64,000 bases of DNA from a virus, in IMG/VR virus record IMGVR_UViG_3300037316_000027, positions 62,001 through 126,000 of that record. The stretch is one strand, 5' to 3'. The translations under genes were made by a program, and so were the position numbers. Every line of letters starts with the position of its first letter. The first letter of the stretch is position 1. Shown here piece after piece: positions 14,151 through 21,394 of the stretch. A model generated the notes under the pieces. That model was not told the DNA's origin, did not search any database, and saw only the letters and a list, made by a program, of their open reading frames with translations.

Positions 14151-14272
14151 GGCCAGATCAATCCGAAGCCTGCGATGTACGAGAAAAATTCCAAGACCAC
14201 GATGCTTACCAGATACGCCGCGATGATAACCGCGACGGTGACAGCAAGAGCTTTGATCGCCCAAACTCTCAT
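14141..14272 (-). CDS. Single-helix membrane peptide, 43 residues
   Basis: The product MRVWAIKALAVTVAVIIAAY... is hydrophobic over nearly its whole length, with one clear transmembrane helix and perhaps a second. It starts at an ATGA overlap. Function is unknown. Confidence 0.65.
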   Translation of the reverse strand: MRVWAIKALAVTVAVIIAAYLVSIVVLEFFSYIAGFGLIWPWT

Positions 14273-14457
14273 GCGCCGCCCGTGAAGAAGCCTGCGCTGT
14301 AGAGCACGAACAGGCCTAGCGCGGTGAAGGCTGTCGTGAGGGCGGCCGTGAAGTATTCACGGTCAATGACGCGAACGCCAACATTTACCATGCTGATGCC
14401 AAACCCCACGAGGAAGTACCATTGCTGCCAATGTAGCACGATCGGGGCAGTTGTCAT
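14269..14457 (-). CDS. Small membrane protein, two helices
   Basis: The 62-residue product (MTTAPIVLHWQQWYFLVGFG...) has two hydrophobic segments at about 8-28 and 38-58. ATGA overlaps occur on both sides. Holin-like topology is possible, but no lysis gene is nearby. Function is unknown. Confidence 0.7.
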   Translation of the reverse strand: MTTAPIVLHWQQWYFLVGFGISMVNVGVRVIDREYFTAALTTAFTALGLFVLYSAGFFTGGA

Positions 14458-14735
14458 GCGATGAAGCTCCGTATTGCGAGAATGAGCGGCGGTGCGAGGC
14501 ACACGGCCTCCGGGATCATGCTAAGCACGTCCTGAGTGGCCCGGTCAATAGCCTCGGCCATATTATTTTCGGGAGGGTTAACCGCCGGGCGCTCGTGCGC
14601 GTCCCACCCGGCAGTGAACGCGCCCTTGAGTAGCGCGCGGTCGCGAGCCGACGAACATAGTTCCGGCCACGCTTCGGCGACCCATTTCCTGTACGCTGCA
14701 TCGCGCACGATGTGATGCCGCTTATTTTCGCTCAC
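14454..14735 (-). CDS. Unknown protein, 93 residues
   Basis: It starts MSENKRHHIVRDAAYRKWVA. ALLKGAFTAGWDAHERP matches the short 'aF.AGw.a' helix-turn motif of many small phage proteins. The C-terminus is hydrophobic (AVCLAPPLILAIRSFIA). Function is unknown. Confidence 0.75.
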   Translation of the reverse strand: MSENKRHHIVRDAAYRKWVAEAWPELCSSARDRALLKGAFTAGWDAHERPAVNPPENNMAEAIDRATQDVLSMIPEAVCLAPPLILAIRSFIA

Positions 14736-14979
14736 GGTGACACTCCTGACAAACCCATTGGCCCGCGTCCGGCGTCGCGTTCTCGCATTGCGGCTTCCAC
14801 CACTCGCACTTTGCGCACATGAAGACGATCATGTCCAGCGCCGCGCAAAAATCCCTGTTGCTGTCGCAGCCTTCGAACTTCTCGTTGCCCTCGCGCGAAC
14901 AGAACTCGGCAAGGTCAATGGTCGTGTAGTTCAACCGCAGGGCCGCTTCGCCGGCCAGTGCGATGCTGTTGGTCATCAC
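14722..14979 (-). CDS. Cysteine-rich protein, 85 residues
   Basis: Eight Cys are present, including CAKCEWWKPQC and CQECHRERK at the C-terminus, which likely hold a zinc ion. The N-terminal half is helical. Zinc-ribbon proteins of this size are common in phage early regions. Function is unknown. Confidence 0.75.
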   Translation of the reverse strand: MMTNSIALAGEAALRLNYTTIDLAEFCSREGNEKFEGCDSNRDFCAALDMIVFMCAKCEWWKPQCENATPDAGQWVCQECHRERK

Positions 14980-15374
14980 ATCTCTCCGAAGCCGATACCG
15001 TCAACGCTACAACGCTCAGTACCATCCGGATCACGGGTCCTGCAATGCGGATAGTGACAGGGCGTCGGTCCATCGGTGCGATAGTTCTTGCAGAAGGCCG
15101 TGCTAGGCGGCGTCGCATAGGCGCGTCCCTCTGGCCCCCAGCCCTCAGTAACTCCCCTTGCCATTCGCAGCGCCCGCTCGCCTGCGCGGTCCTCCGGGAC
15201 CCAGCGGCGATAGCGGTAATGGTGCTCGTCGCCGGAGCCCCAGCCCCAGCCTTCGATCAGGACCCGCTCCCAGTGCAGCCATTCCAGCATGACGAGATCG
15301 CCTTCGATCGTGCGTCGCGGCCAGACGGCGAAGAAAATTCCGCACTGCTTGCGCGGTTTGCGTTTCAGGAGCAT
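14976..15374 (-). CDS. Unknown protein, 132 residues, Trp-rich
   Basis: The ATG at 15374 lies in the end of the upstream gene. Residues 25-75 are strand-rich with many Trp (MLEWLHWERVLIEGWGWG). The C-terminal third has four Cys (FCKNYR...PCHYPHCRTR...RC) that could bind a metal. Function is unknown. Confidence 0.75.
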   Translation of the reverse strand: MLLKRKPRKQCGIFFAVWPRRTIEGDLVMLEWLHWERVLIEGWGWGSGDEHHYRYRRWVPEDRAGERALRMARGVTEGWGPEGRAYATPPSTAFCKNYRTDGPTPCHYPHCRTRDPDGTERCSVDGIGFGEM

Positions 15375-15721
15375 AGCGACGAAACCTCCACACGTGAAAT
15401 CTCTGCGGTGCGGTCGAGACCGGTGATCACCGAGACGCCGGGGACTTCGACTTCGAAAAAGGTGCCGTCCTTGAACATGAAGCGCAACGCGGTGTGATGG
15501 CCAGCCTGCGTAGTCTTCATCGACAGCGCGCGATCCGTGATGATCTGCTCGCCCGCGTAGCGTAGCCGCACGGGGACTGCTTCGCTGAGCGGGACAGGCT
15601 CGTCGAGATCGTGCGTGTGTGAAATGCCCCAGAGCCCGGCCATCGCGTGAACCCACACGATGCAGTGCGGATTGGCGCGCTCAGTGATCAGTGCTTTGAC
15701 TTCGGGAGACAGTGCGATCAT
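15365..15721 (-). CDS. Unknown protein, 118 residues
   Basis: It starts MIALSPEVKALITERANPHC. Strand-rich segments (ALRFMFKDGTFFEVEVPG, SRVEVSSLCS) suggest a small barrel. It starts at the TGATA overlap with the previous gene. Function is unknown. Confidence 0.75.
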   Translation of the reverse strand: MIALSPEVKALITERANPHCIVWVHAMAGLWGISHTHDLDEPVPLSEAVPVRLRYAGEQIITDRALSMKTTQAGHHTALRFMFKDGTFFEVEVPGVSVITGLDRTAEISRVEVSSLCS

Positions 15722-16035
15722 AGCGCCCCCAGTGCGGCGCGCATCGCCGCGCGCCCGCGAAAACGGTCGAGCCAAATCTCCGCATCCGTGTAGCTGCGCG
15801 CGCCCTCGCAGCGGATGATCTGGTAGGTGATGCTGTCGGAGCCCGGGCCTTCAGGGATCGGAGCTTCCATCCGGTCTTCGCGGATGATCTGATAGTCATG
15901 CATGCCGCCGCCGTGACGCATGATGCGCCAGCACGCGGCTTCAGCACAGTACGCGGCATGGGCGCGATCGAGCGTCTCTTCATCGAACTCCATCGCCTTG
16001 ATGGAAGATGCAAACCGTTTACGGGGGGTGCTCAT
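15718..16035 (-). CDS. Unknown protein, 105 residues
   Basis: It starts MSTPRKRFASSIKAMEFDEE. It contains a helical stretch (DRAHAAYCAEAACWRIMRHG) and ends RGRAAMRAALGAL. ATGA overlap. It may be a small helical binding domain; function unknown. Confidence 0.75.
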   Translation of the reverse strand: MSTPRKRFASSIKAMEFDEETLDRAHAAYCAEAACWRIMRHGGGMHDYQIIREDRMEAPIPEGPGSDSITYQIIRCEGARSYTDAEIWLDRFRGRAAMRAALGAL

Positions 16036-16541
16036 AGCAGCGGCATTTCGGGATGTGGCACATCAACGAGCACACTGCACATGAGCAGCACGTCGCGCGG
16101 TGCGATGTGATGAAACGGAACGGTCAGGACGTACGGGAGGATTTTGCCGTGTCGCATCGCTGCCGTCGTGATTGCGGAACAGATCAGCTCACCCTGCTTG
16201 TGCAAATTCAACGAGGGAGCGATGAAGCTGATGAGCGAGCGCCAGTCATACGGCTCATTGTTGACTTTACTTTCGAGGTAGCCGTAGTACGTATCCGCCT
16301 GTTTCTGCGTGCATGGAATTTCAACGAAGAACTCCGCCTTCAAGGTCGCGTCGTCATACCCCTTCGGGCGTTTCCGCAAGCCTCCTGAGATATGCTCTCC
16401 GTAGTACCACTGACCATCCGGAGAAACACTCTCGACGTGGTTAGGCGTAAAAGGCATTGCGATGCCTGCTTGCACACGAATGAGCCAAGGCATGAAGCCT
16501 TTCTGGGCGATGAACCTGATGACTACTTTTGCTTCACTCAT
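16032..16541 (-). CDS. Permuted NlpC/P60-like cysteine peptidase candidate
   Basis: The 169-residue product resembles the circularly permuted papain-like (YiiX/DUF830) fold. TPNHVESVSPDGQWYYGEHI offers the early His in a strand. GGLRKRP is the usual Gly-Arg-Pro loop, and ELICSAITTA gives the later Cys at a helix start. Members hydrolyse peptides or lipids. The order His then Cys supports the assignment; the third catalytic residue is not evident. Confidence 0.6.
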   Translation of the reverse strand: MSEAKVVIRFIAQKGFMPWLIRVQAGIAMPFTPNHVESVSPDGQWYYGEHISGGLRKRPKGYDDATLKAEFFVEIPCTQKQADTYYGYLESKVNNEPYDWRSLISFIAPSLNLHKQGELICSAITTAAMRHGKILPYVLTVPFHHIAPRDVLLMCSVLVDVPHPEMPLL

Positions 16542-16783
16542 GACTTCAACCTAATCGTTGAAACGGGATACCAGCGACGCGGCCGATGAAGTTCGGCTTC
16601 GACGAATTCGTCCGGGTCGTCGAATGTAAAGCACAGGCCGTGAGCTTCGTCAAGTCGCAGCCCCTTGACCGTGCCGGCCTCGCCGTTAAACGTCTGCACA
16701 GCGGAGCCGACAAGGTCGTCCTCGGCCAGATGAAGCCACTTCAGGATGCTGACGACGGCGCGCTCGTAATCGTGGTGCGTCAC
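16538..16783 (-). CDS. Unknown protein, 81 residues
   Basis: A GTG start (VTHHDYERAVVSILKWLHLA) in a GTGA overlap. An N-terminal helix is followed by a strand-rich domain (GSAVQTFNGEAGTVKGLRLD, LCFTFDDPDEF). The pattern 'G..v.t.nG..G.V..i' looks like a small beta-barrel. Function is unknown. Confidence 0.75.
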   Translation of the reverse strand: MTHHDYERAVVSILKWLHLAEDDLVGSAVQTFNGEAGTVKGLRLDEAHGLCFTFDDPDEFVEAELHRPRRWYPVSTIRLKS

Positions 16784-16959
16784 AGGTCTTCTCCCAGACG
16801 ATCTTCCCACGCCTCGTATACGGCCGTCTCAAGCTCGCCAATGTAATCGAGTAGCGTGATCACGTTTTCGGGCGTCACGCACACGTAGTAGTTTGCTTGC
16901 TTCGCCTGCTCGCGGAGCTGATGCTGAAGTGTGGCGTGCCTGCCAATGGGTGGGCTCAT
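16780..16959 (-). CDS. Helical protein, 59 residues
   Basis: The product MSPPIGRHATLQHQLREQAK... is charged and helical, ending in an acidic segment. ATGA and GTGA overlaps on either side. Function is unknown. Confidence 0.7.
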   Translation of the reverse strand: MSPPIGRHATLQHQLREQAKQANYYVCVTPENVITLLDYIGELETAVYEAWEDRLGEDL

Positions 16960-17573
16960 TGGAATTCCCCTTCATCGTACAGCTCCAGCCCGGAGAAGCG
17001 GGCGCGCGCGCCCTCGCGGCTCTCCCGGATTTCGCGGGCCTTCTCTTTCGTAGACTTTGAGCGGCGAAACTGAGCGGGCTCCGGCAGCATCGGTACTCCG
17101 GGTGCCCACGGCTCTATCGCGGCCCGCTCGGCGAGCTGGCGCGTCAGCTTTCTCGACAGTGGCGGCGCATCGGTCTCGACCTTTTCGACAGGGGCTCCCG
17201 CCCTCTCTGCATTCTCGACGGTCACTGCGCCCATCTCGGCAACGATCTTGATCTCGCCGGCAGACATGCGATCGGTCTCGTCGGTCGTGAAACTGATCAG
17301 CCCCTTACGCAACAGGTATTCCCCGAACGCGGCTGCGAGGCTACGCTTGATCGGCTCCTGAAACTTGCGCGCCTGTTCGATGTTGTACTCGCTGACGACC
17401 TTGAGCGCGCGGACCTTTTGGTACTGCACCATGGGCACGCACTGCGGGCAATCGAATTCACGATACACGTGGTCCAGCATGGTCATCTCTTCAGCCGGCG
17501 TCGGCGCGCACTCAAGCTCATGGTGCCGCATCAATCGTACGCGCTTGGCATCCTGACAAATGTCACACTTCAC
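16956..17573 (-). CDS. Zinc-binding unknown protein, 205 residues
   Basis: A GTG at 17573 (VKCDICQDAKRVRLMRHHEL) starts 11 nt inside the upstream gene. CDIC at the N-terminus and FDCPQCVPM at about residue 43 make a four-Cys zinc site. A helical middle section (ALKVVSEYNIEQARKFQE) follows, then a basic, probably disordered tail. Possibly DNA-binding; no named family. Confidence 0.75.
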   Translation of the reverse strand: MKCDICQDAKRVRLMRHHELECAPTPAEEMTMLDHVYREFDCPQCVPMVQYQKVRALKVVSEYNIEQARKFQEPIKRSLAAAFGEYLLRKGLISFTTDETDRMSAGEIKIVAEMGAVTVENAERAGAPVEKVETDAPPLSRKLTRQLAERAAIEPWAPGVPMLPEPAQFRRSKSTKEKAREIRESREGARARFSGLELYDEGEFQ

Positions 17574-17736
17574 GGAAGTAGAACTCCCCAAACATGATCG
17601 TTGCAACAAAGACCGCGCCGCCCAAAAACGCGCCGGAACCCCAAAGTTCTCCGCTGAAGATTGCGACGATCGGCCGACCTAGGCACTCCAAAATCGAGCC
17701 GATCACAATTCCGTCTGCTATATGCTTGATCGTCAT
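17563..17736 (-). CDS. Small Gly-rich membrane protein, 57 residues
   Basis: The product MTIKHIADGIVIGSILECLG... has a hydrophobic stretch at about 35-50 (GAFLGGAVFVATIMFG) and a weaker one at the N-terminus. It starts at an ATGA overlap. Function is unknown. Confidence 0.65.
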   Translation of the reverse strand: MTIKHIADGIVIGSILECLGRPIVAIFSGELWGSGAFLGGAVFVATIMFGEFYFREV

Positions 17737-17951
17737 CGCAGCGCCGTCACGTACATGATCAAACTGAAGGCGGCAGCAAAGCTAAGCCAGCTAGCGAGCG
17801 CAGCCCAGCGAGCGTGACGCTGCGCTCGCTCGCGCATACCCTCGCTACGGAGATGGTCGCGCGCGACAAGACGAAACAGCCTGCCGAGATTGGGGCTGTC
17901 GTCGAACAGTTCATCTTTGAAGTCGGGACCCCCGAATTCGGTCACTAGCAT
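17733..17951 (-). CDS. Tail-anchored membrane protein, 72 residues
   Basis: It starts MLVTEFGGPDFKDELFDDSP with AGGAG just upstream; the in-frame GTG at 17945 has better spacing and may be the true start. A charged N-terminal part leads to one C-terminal transmembrane helix (ALASWLSFAAAFSLIMYV). Function is unknown. Confidence 0.7.
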   Translation of the reverse strand: MLVTEFGGPDFKDELFDDSPNLGRLFRLVARDHLRSEGMRERAQRHARWAALASWLSFAAAFSLIMYVTALR

Positions 17952-18163
17952 ATCTCCTGCTTCTGATGACGCTTCCGTCGTCGTCGATTGGCGCGGATAC
18001 AATGGACAGCGGCGAAGGCCGCGATAGAGACAGTCCCCAGCCCGACGCCAGAGAGCGATGCGGTCGGAGGCGCGAACATCACCATGGCAGTGCTGACGGC
18101 AAGCGTGAATGGCGCACCGTAGATGACGGCGCGCTCAGTACGTTCGTGATGTGGATGCGTCAC
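17945..18163 (-). CDS. Small membrane protein, two helices
   Basis: A GTG start at the GTGA overlap gives VTHPHHERTERAVIYGAPFT... Two hydrophobic segments (about 13-32 and 37-55) are followed by a Lys/Arg-rich tail. Function is unknown. Confidence 0.7.
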   Translation of the reverse strand: MTHPHHERTERAVIYGAPFTLAVSTAMVMFAPPTASLSGVGLGTVSIAAFAAVHCIRANRRRRKRHQKQEIC

Positions 18164-18261
18164 CGCAATTCTCCGATGGCAATTACCAGAGCTACGATTA
18201 CGCCGGACCATAACACGAGCCCGACCAGTTCGCAACGAGTAATTCGGTCACAGGAAGACAT
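18160..18261 (-). CDS. Single-helix membrane peptide, 33 residues
   Basis: The product MSSCDRITRCELVGLVLWSG... is one transmembrane helix with a short acidic tail. It begins 14 nt inside the previous gene. Short length keeps confidence moderate. Confidence 0.55.
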   Translation of the reverse strand: MSSCDRITRCELVGLVLWSGVIVALVIAIGELR

Positions 18262-18478
18262 ACGCGTAGGCTCCGACGAGAAAGATGCATAGGACCGTAG
18301 CCCAGAAGCCAATTTCGTAATTGCGCTCGCTGCTCTCACGCTCGCGCCGACGCCGCGCCGTGATCATGCGATTGCGGTCGCGGATGCGGAGCTGCTTCTT
18401 CAGCTCCCACTTCTCGTCGAATGTCAGGCCCGCGAACTCTGGGCCAGTCATGTCGAATGGGTTCTCGTGATGGTTCAT
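18248..18478 (-). CDS. Tail-anchored membrane protein, 76 residues
   Basis: It starts MNHHENPFDMTGPEFAGLTF. A basic helix (KKQLRIRDRNRMITARRRRE) precedes a C-terminal transmembrane helix (IGFWATVLCIFLVGAYAY). ATGA overlap with the 28-residue peptide upstream. Function is unknown. Confidence 0.7.
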   Translation of the reverse strand: MNHHENPFDMTGPEFAGLTFDEKWELKKQLRIRDRNRMITARRRRERESSERNYEIGFWATVLCIFLVGAYAYVFL

Positions 18479-18561
18479 GCGAACGCCGCGAACGCAATAG
18501 CGAGGATCAAAAGCAACATGCCTATCCGGTTTAGACACACGGCCCTAGATGTTGTGGTCAT
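18475..18561 (-). CDS. Membrane peptide, 28 residues
   Basis: The product MTTTSRAVCLNRIGMLLLIL... is a short basic head and one hydrophobic helix, between two ATGA overlaps. Its DNA contains one copy of the 15-bp AACCGGATAGGCATG sequence. It would be missed by most gene finders. Confidence 0.5.
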   Translation of the reverse strand: MTTTSRAVCLNRIGMLLLILAIAFAAFA

Positions 18562-18782
18562 GTGTCGTCCTCTTCTGCGTAGGCTCCGGGCTTGCAGGTT
18601 TCCCATCCGCCGTCATGGTGGTCGGTGTAACAGGTTTCGCACCATGTACGATTGCCTTCACAGACCGGACATTGATGAACATTGCAGCGGTTGCCTTCCC
18701 CGAGCGCCGCGATATCCGCGTCGCCCCGTAACAGGCTTTGGCAGGGCTGCTTCCCAATTGTGTAACGGTGTTGCGGTTTCAT
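18558..18782 (-). CDS. Cysteine-rich zinc protein, 74 residues
   Basis: The segment CNVHQCPVCEGNRTWCETCY gives five Cys in CxxxxCxxCx6CxxC spacing, followed by another Cys near the acidic C-terminus. This should bind one or two zinc ions. ATGA overlaps on both sides. Function is unknown. Confidence 0.75.
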   Translation of the reverse strand: MKPQHRYTIGKQPCQSLLRGDADIAALGEGNRCNVHQCPVCEGNRTWCETCYTDHHDGGWETCKPGAYAEEDDT

Positions 18783-18952
18783 GGCGTATTCCGATTTAGA
18801 CGGACTTCATCTTGTAGGGCCTCGCGGGCATAGCGGTGCATATTGTGGATGGTATCGAGCAGCCCCATTTCGCCCGTGCCGCTCTCATTGGCGCACTGCT
18901 CGATGCGCTCAAGGGAGCCCCAGATGTGCACGCGAGCCTCCTGCCGGTTCAC
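18779..18952 (-). CDS. Helical protein, 57 residues
   Basis: A GTG start in the GTGA overlap gives VNRQEARVHIWGSLERIEQC..., which ends with a charged helix (RYAREALQDEVRLNRN). GGAG lies inside the start region. Function is unknown. Confidence 0.65.
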   Translation of the reverse strand: MNRQEARVHIWGSLERIEQCANESGTGEMGLLDTIHNMHRYAREALQDEVRLNRNTP

Positions 18953-19260
18953 GACATTGCTCCGAAGACCAGCGCGATGACCGCGAGCACGGCGGCAACG
19001 ATCCAGAAGATATGCGCCCGCGTCTCCAGCCGGTTCGTATCGCCCAGCTCCTGCATGAGCTGCATGCGGCGCTGATGGCGCGCTTGCGCCCAGATACGAT
19101 CAGCGTCGTCGCTCGGCCGACGAGCACGCGGCACGCCAGCTTCGTCCAAGACCTGTTCCATCGGCGTCCCGAGCGGAATGATTTCGGGATCAGCGCGTGT
19201 GTTCGGCGGCGTCACGCCTGAGCGCGGACCGCCGCCTCGGGGTCCCATCACTGCACTCAT
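18949..19260 (-). CDS. Tail-anchored membrane protein, 103 residues
   Basis: It starts MSAVMGPRGGGPRSGVTPPN, a disordered N-terminus. A charged helix follows (IWAQARHQRRMQLMQELGD), then a C-terminal transmembrane segment (IFWIVAAVLAVIALVFG). ATGA overlap with the previous gene. Function is unknown. Confidence 0.75.
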   Translation of the reverse strand: MSAVMGPRGGGPRSGVTPPNTRADPEIIPLGTPMEQVLDEAGVPRARRPSDDADRIWAQARHQRRMQLMQELGDTNRLETRAHIFWIVAAVLAVIALVFGAMS

Positions 19261-19832
19261 GGCACGTTGCTCCCTGTTCCGTATGCGCCGCCCTGATCAT
19301 GCCGGCTACCGGCGACGATGCACGTGATGATGAAGCCGATGAAGCACACGACGGCGGCAACCGCCACGTGACTAGGGTGCGCGACGAACGGCGAGCTGAG
19401 AGCAAACGCGGCGGTGAAGCCGAGCAGCGTGCGGGCTGCGATAGCTTCGTGCTTGCGCTGACGTATGACCTTGCCCTCAGCGATCGTGGGGAAGTGAGGC
19501 GAGAGGCGACGACGACTATCTCCCAGCGGCGGCATTGGGTCGGAGCCTGCGGCGGCGGCGGCGATCTGGCGAAGCTCCTGATTGACTGCCGCGTCGGCGC
19601 GAAGGGCTTCATGGCATCCGTATGGGGCGCAGAGAGCCGGGTGAAAGCCGACGATGCGATCGTCACCGACCCGGGGATTGCATCGGCGCGGACGAGCAGC
19701 CCACGCGTGGGCCAGTCCCGGCTCTTCGTTGAGATGCTGTTGCCAGCTCTGTTCCGATATCTGTCCGCTGAGGTAGCAGTCGATCAGATCGCGATTGCGT
19801 TCGCTCGTTGACATCTTGTGTTCGAACTTCAT
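19257..19832 (-). CDS. Membrane protein with two C-terminal helices, 191 residues
   Basis: It starts MKFEHKMSTSERNRDLIDCY; the ATG at 19814 is an alternative. Residues 1-45 form a charged helical domain that includes CYLSGQISEQSWQQHLNEEP. The middle is low-complexity. Two transmembrane helices lie at about 137-180. The shared-space plus-strand frame lacks ribosome-binding signals, so I favour this one. Function is unknown. Confidence 0.65.
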   Translation of the reverse strand: MKFEHKMSTSERNRDLIDCYLSGQISEQSWQQHLNEEPGLAHAWAARPRRCNPRVGDDRIVGFHPALCAPYGCHEALRADAAVNQELRQIAAAAAGSDPMPPLGDSRRRLSPHFPTIAEGKVIRQRKHEAIAARTLLGFTAAFALSSPFVAHPSHVAVAAVVCFIGFIITCIVAGSRHDQGGAYGTGSNVP

Positions 19833-20272
19833 AGGATGTCCTCAATGCTTCGGCGGAAGCGGTCCGCCTCCGATAGCTCAACTCCTAAACCATCATCCTC
19901 GGTCGTGTCAAGCGGTTCGATGGGGTCCGGCCCTTCTTGCGCAGTTTGGTTAACGAACTGACCCGGATCGAGCGCGGCGGTGATGTTTTCCGCGCTGTAT
20001 TCGTCGAGTACGATCGTAATAGAGGCCTGCGTCTCGGTATCTTCCGCACCGGCCTCTAGCGAGGCGATATGGGCCGCCGCCGCTGCCTGCGCCTTGAGAA
20101 ATTTCCATGCTTCGCGCCGTTCGGTCGCAAGGGTCCGCGCGCAATGGGCGCAGCCGCCGCCGATGTAACGCTCGGTCGTACCGCACGCTGCATGCGGGCT
20201 GCCGGTGTAAGTCTTGAAGCCGAGCGCGATTGCGTTCTGGCGATCGAGGTTGGTTGGTCTTCCGCCGCTCAT
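19829..20272 (-). CDS. Zinc-ribbon protein, 147 residues
   Basis: Residues 18-45 (YTGSPHAACGTTERYIGGGC then HCAR) match the N-terminal zinc ribbon often found before phage HNH and endonuclease VII domains. The same layout occurs at 46540-46977, but no nuclease motif follows here. A helical part and a long acidic tail come next. The end, SIEDIL, recalls the EDLM C-termini elsewhere in this window. It may be a remnant or a regulator. Confidence 0.75.
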   Translation of the reverse strand: MSGGRPTNLDRQNAIALGFKTYTGSPHAACGTTERYIGGGCAHCARTLATERREAWKFLKAQAAAAAHIASLEAGAEDTETQASITIVLDEYSAENITAALDPGQFVNQTAQEGPDPIEPLDTTEDDGLGVELSEADRFRRSIEDIL

Positions 20273-20382
20273 GGTGTGTTCCTTTTGATTACGTCGCGCA
20301 CGATCTGATCGAAGTGGTAGTCGATCCACAGTCGCAGATACGCAGCCGCGAAGCGTTTGAAGTATTCAATCCCGGGGGTCAT
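20269..20382 (-). CDS. Small amphipathic protein, 37 residues
   Basis: The product MTPGIEYFKRFAAAYLRLWI... is one aromatic-rich amphipathic helix with a basic end. It overlaps the upstream gene by 17 nt and the next by ATGA. Function is unknown. Confidence 0.55.
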   Translation of the reverse strand: MTPGIEYFKRFAAAYLRLWIDYHFDQIVRDVIKRNTP

Positions 20383-20584
20383 ACGGTTTCCTCCGGGACA
20401 TCGGTCGCATGCCGTGCTGTTGCGACACAACGTCGATCAGCATGTCGGCGAGCGCACCATACGAGCGAATGACTTCGCTGCGCTGGTAGTCGTTGCGGCA
20501 GAGCTTGAGCGCGGGGCGTTGCGCCTCTTCGACGCGCACTTGGATATCGCGAACCTGTCGCTGGAGCGGGGTGTCCTCGGTCAT
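20366..20584 (-). CDS. Helical protein, 72 residues
   Basis: It starts MTEDTPLQRQVRDIQVRVEE, a likely coiled coil, then a second helix (YGALADMLIDVVSQQHG). GGGGAGGGG lies just upstream and can act as ribosome-binding site. Function is unknown. Confidence 0.7.
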   Translation of the reverse strand: MTEDTPLQRQVRDIQVRVEEAQRPALKLCRNDYQRSEVIRSYGALADMLIDVVSQQHGMRPMSRRKPYDPRD

Positions 20585-20611
20585 TTCATCCCCTCCCCCG
20601 AAATTTGTCAG

Positions 20612-20803
20612 TCATCGCTTCAGGCCCTCTCTGGCGATCTTCTGGATATCGTCGTGCGCGTTCACGTGCTCGACGATATGCCGTAGCACCGCTCGCAGGC
20701 GTTCCACGTCGCGCCGGAGCTGAGCCGCGTCGTCTTCGGCTGCCATGCGCAGGAACGCATTGTCGCCGCCGTAGCTCTCGTATCGAATTCCCATGTCAGT
20801 CAT
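20612..20803 (-). CDS. Coiled-coil protein, 63 residues
   Basis: It starts MTDMGIRYESYGGDNAFLRM at an ATGA overlap. Residues 20-60 form a charged coiled coil (AAQLRRDVERLRAVLRHIV). Function is unknown. Confidence 0.7.
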   Translation of the reverse strand: MTDMGIRYESYGGDNAFLRMAAEDDAAQLRRDVERLRAVLRHIVEHVNAHDDIQKIAREGLKR

Positions 20804-21189
20804 CCTCGCTGCACGCGACGCATTTGCCGGGCAGGCGGACGCGCTAACTTCCGACACGAGACGATCTTGTGTTCGACGATATCGACTTCCACGCGACATA
20901 CGTCACCGGCTTCGTAGGCCCCCGCGCCCATTGGTTGTGCGCTCCAGAGCGGTGCGCTCCAGAGCGGCCCCGACGTGATGGTGTAGCAGCCAACGCTCTT
21001 GCCCTTCGCGTTTTTGATCCACTCGAATTTCGGGCTGGGATTGCCGCGCCGCGTGAGCGAGCCCGGCTCGGGCGCGATCGACGTGGTGTTGCCCAGACAA
21101 TACCGCCGACTTTCGCAAAGCGGATTGGAGCAGCTAGCGCAGCGCACGAACGGGCGCTCGAATTCATCGCGCGTGTGTTCGATCTTCAT
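20800..21189 (-). CDS. Cysteine-containing protein with 15-bp internal duplication
   Basis: The 129-residue product has CASCSNPLCESRRYC near the N-terminus, a possible zinc site, and a strand-rich middle. LWSAPLWSAQ is encoded by an exact 15-bp tandem duplication (20938-20967). The C-terminus is basic. Function is unknown. Confidence 0.75.
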   Translation of the reverse strand: MKIEHTRDEFERPFVRCASCSNPLCESRRYCLGNTTSIAPEPGSLTRRGNPSPKFEWIKNAKGKSVGCYTITSGPLWSAPLWSAQPMGAGAYEAGDVCRVEVDIVEHKIVSCRKLARPPARQMRRVQRG

Positions 21190-21214
21190 TTGGGGTGCAC
21201 CGCGAATGCCGGCA

Positions 21215-21394
21215 TCACGTCCTGCCGTTATAGATGGCTTTGAGCTTGGCTTGCAACGCGCTAAACGCGGCCATCACTTCGCGATGCTCGGTGATAAGCT
21301 CGTCGCTGACTTCGTAATCGCCATCATCATCATGATTGTCGTCGAAGTCGAAATACGGATAAAGCTCGTCGCGGTAGATGTAGCGCTTAGGCAT
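21215..21394 (-). CDS. Acidic protein, 59 residues
   Basis: The product MPKRYIYRDELYPYFDFDDN... has a run of Asp residues and a C-terminal helix (AAFSALQAKLKAIYNG). It starts at a TGATG overlap. Acidic mini-proteins of phages often block host nucleic-acid-binding enzymes, but nothing specific supports that here. Confidence 0.75.
   Translation of the reverse strand: MPKRYIYRDELYPYFDFDDNHDDDGDYEVSDELITEHREVMAAFSALQAKLKAIYNGRT

Noticed and set aside
14269-14457. Holin
   Set aside because: Topology fits, but there is no endolysin or spanin nearby and many similar small membrane proteins surround it.
19197-19811. A 204-codon plus-strand frame opposite the gene at 19257-19832
   Set aside because: It lies in an otherwise all-leftward operon, lacks a ribosome-binding site and would break the chain of ATGA overlaps.
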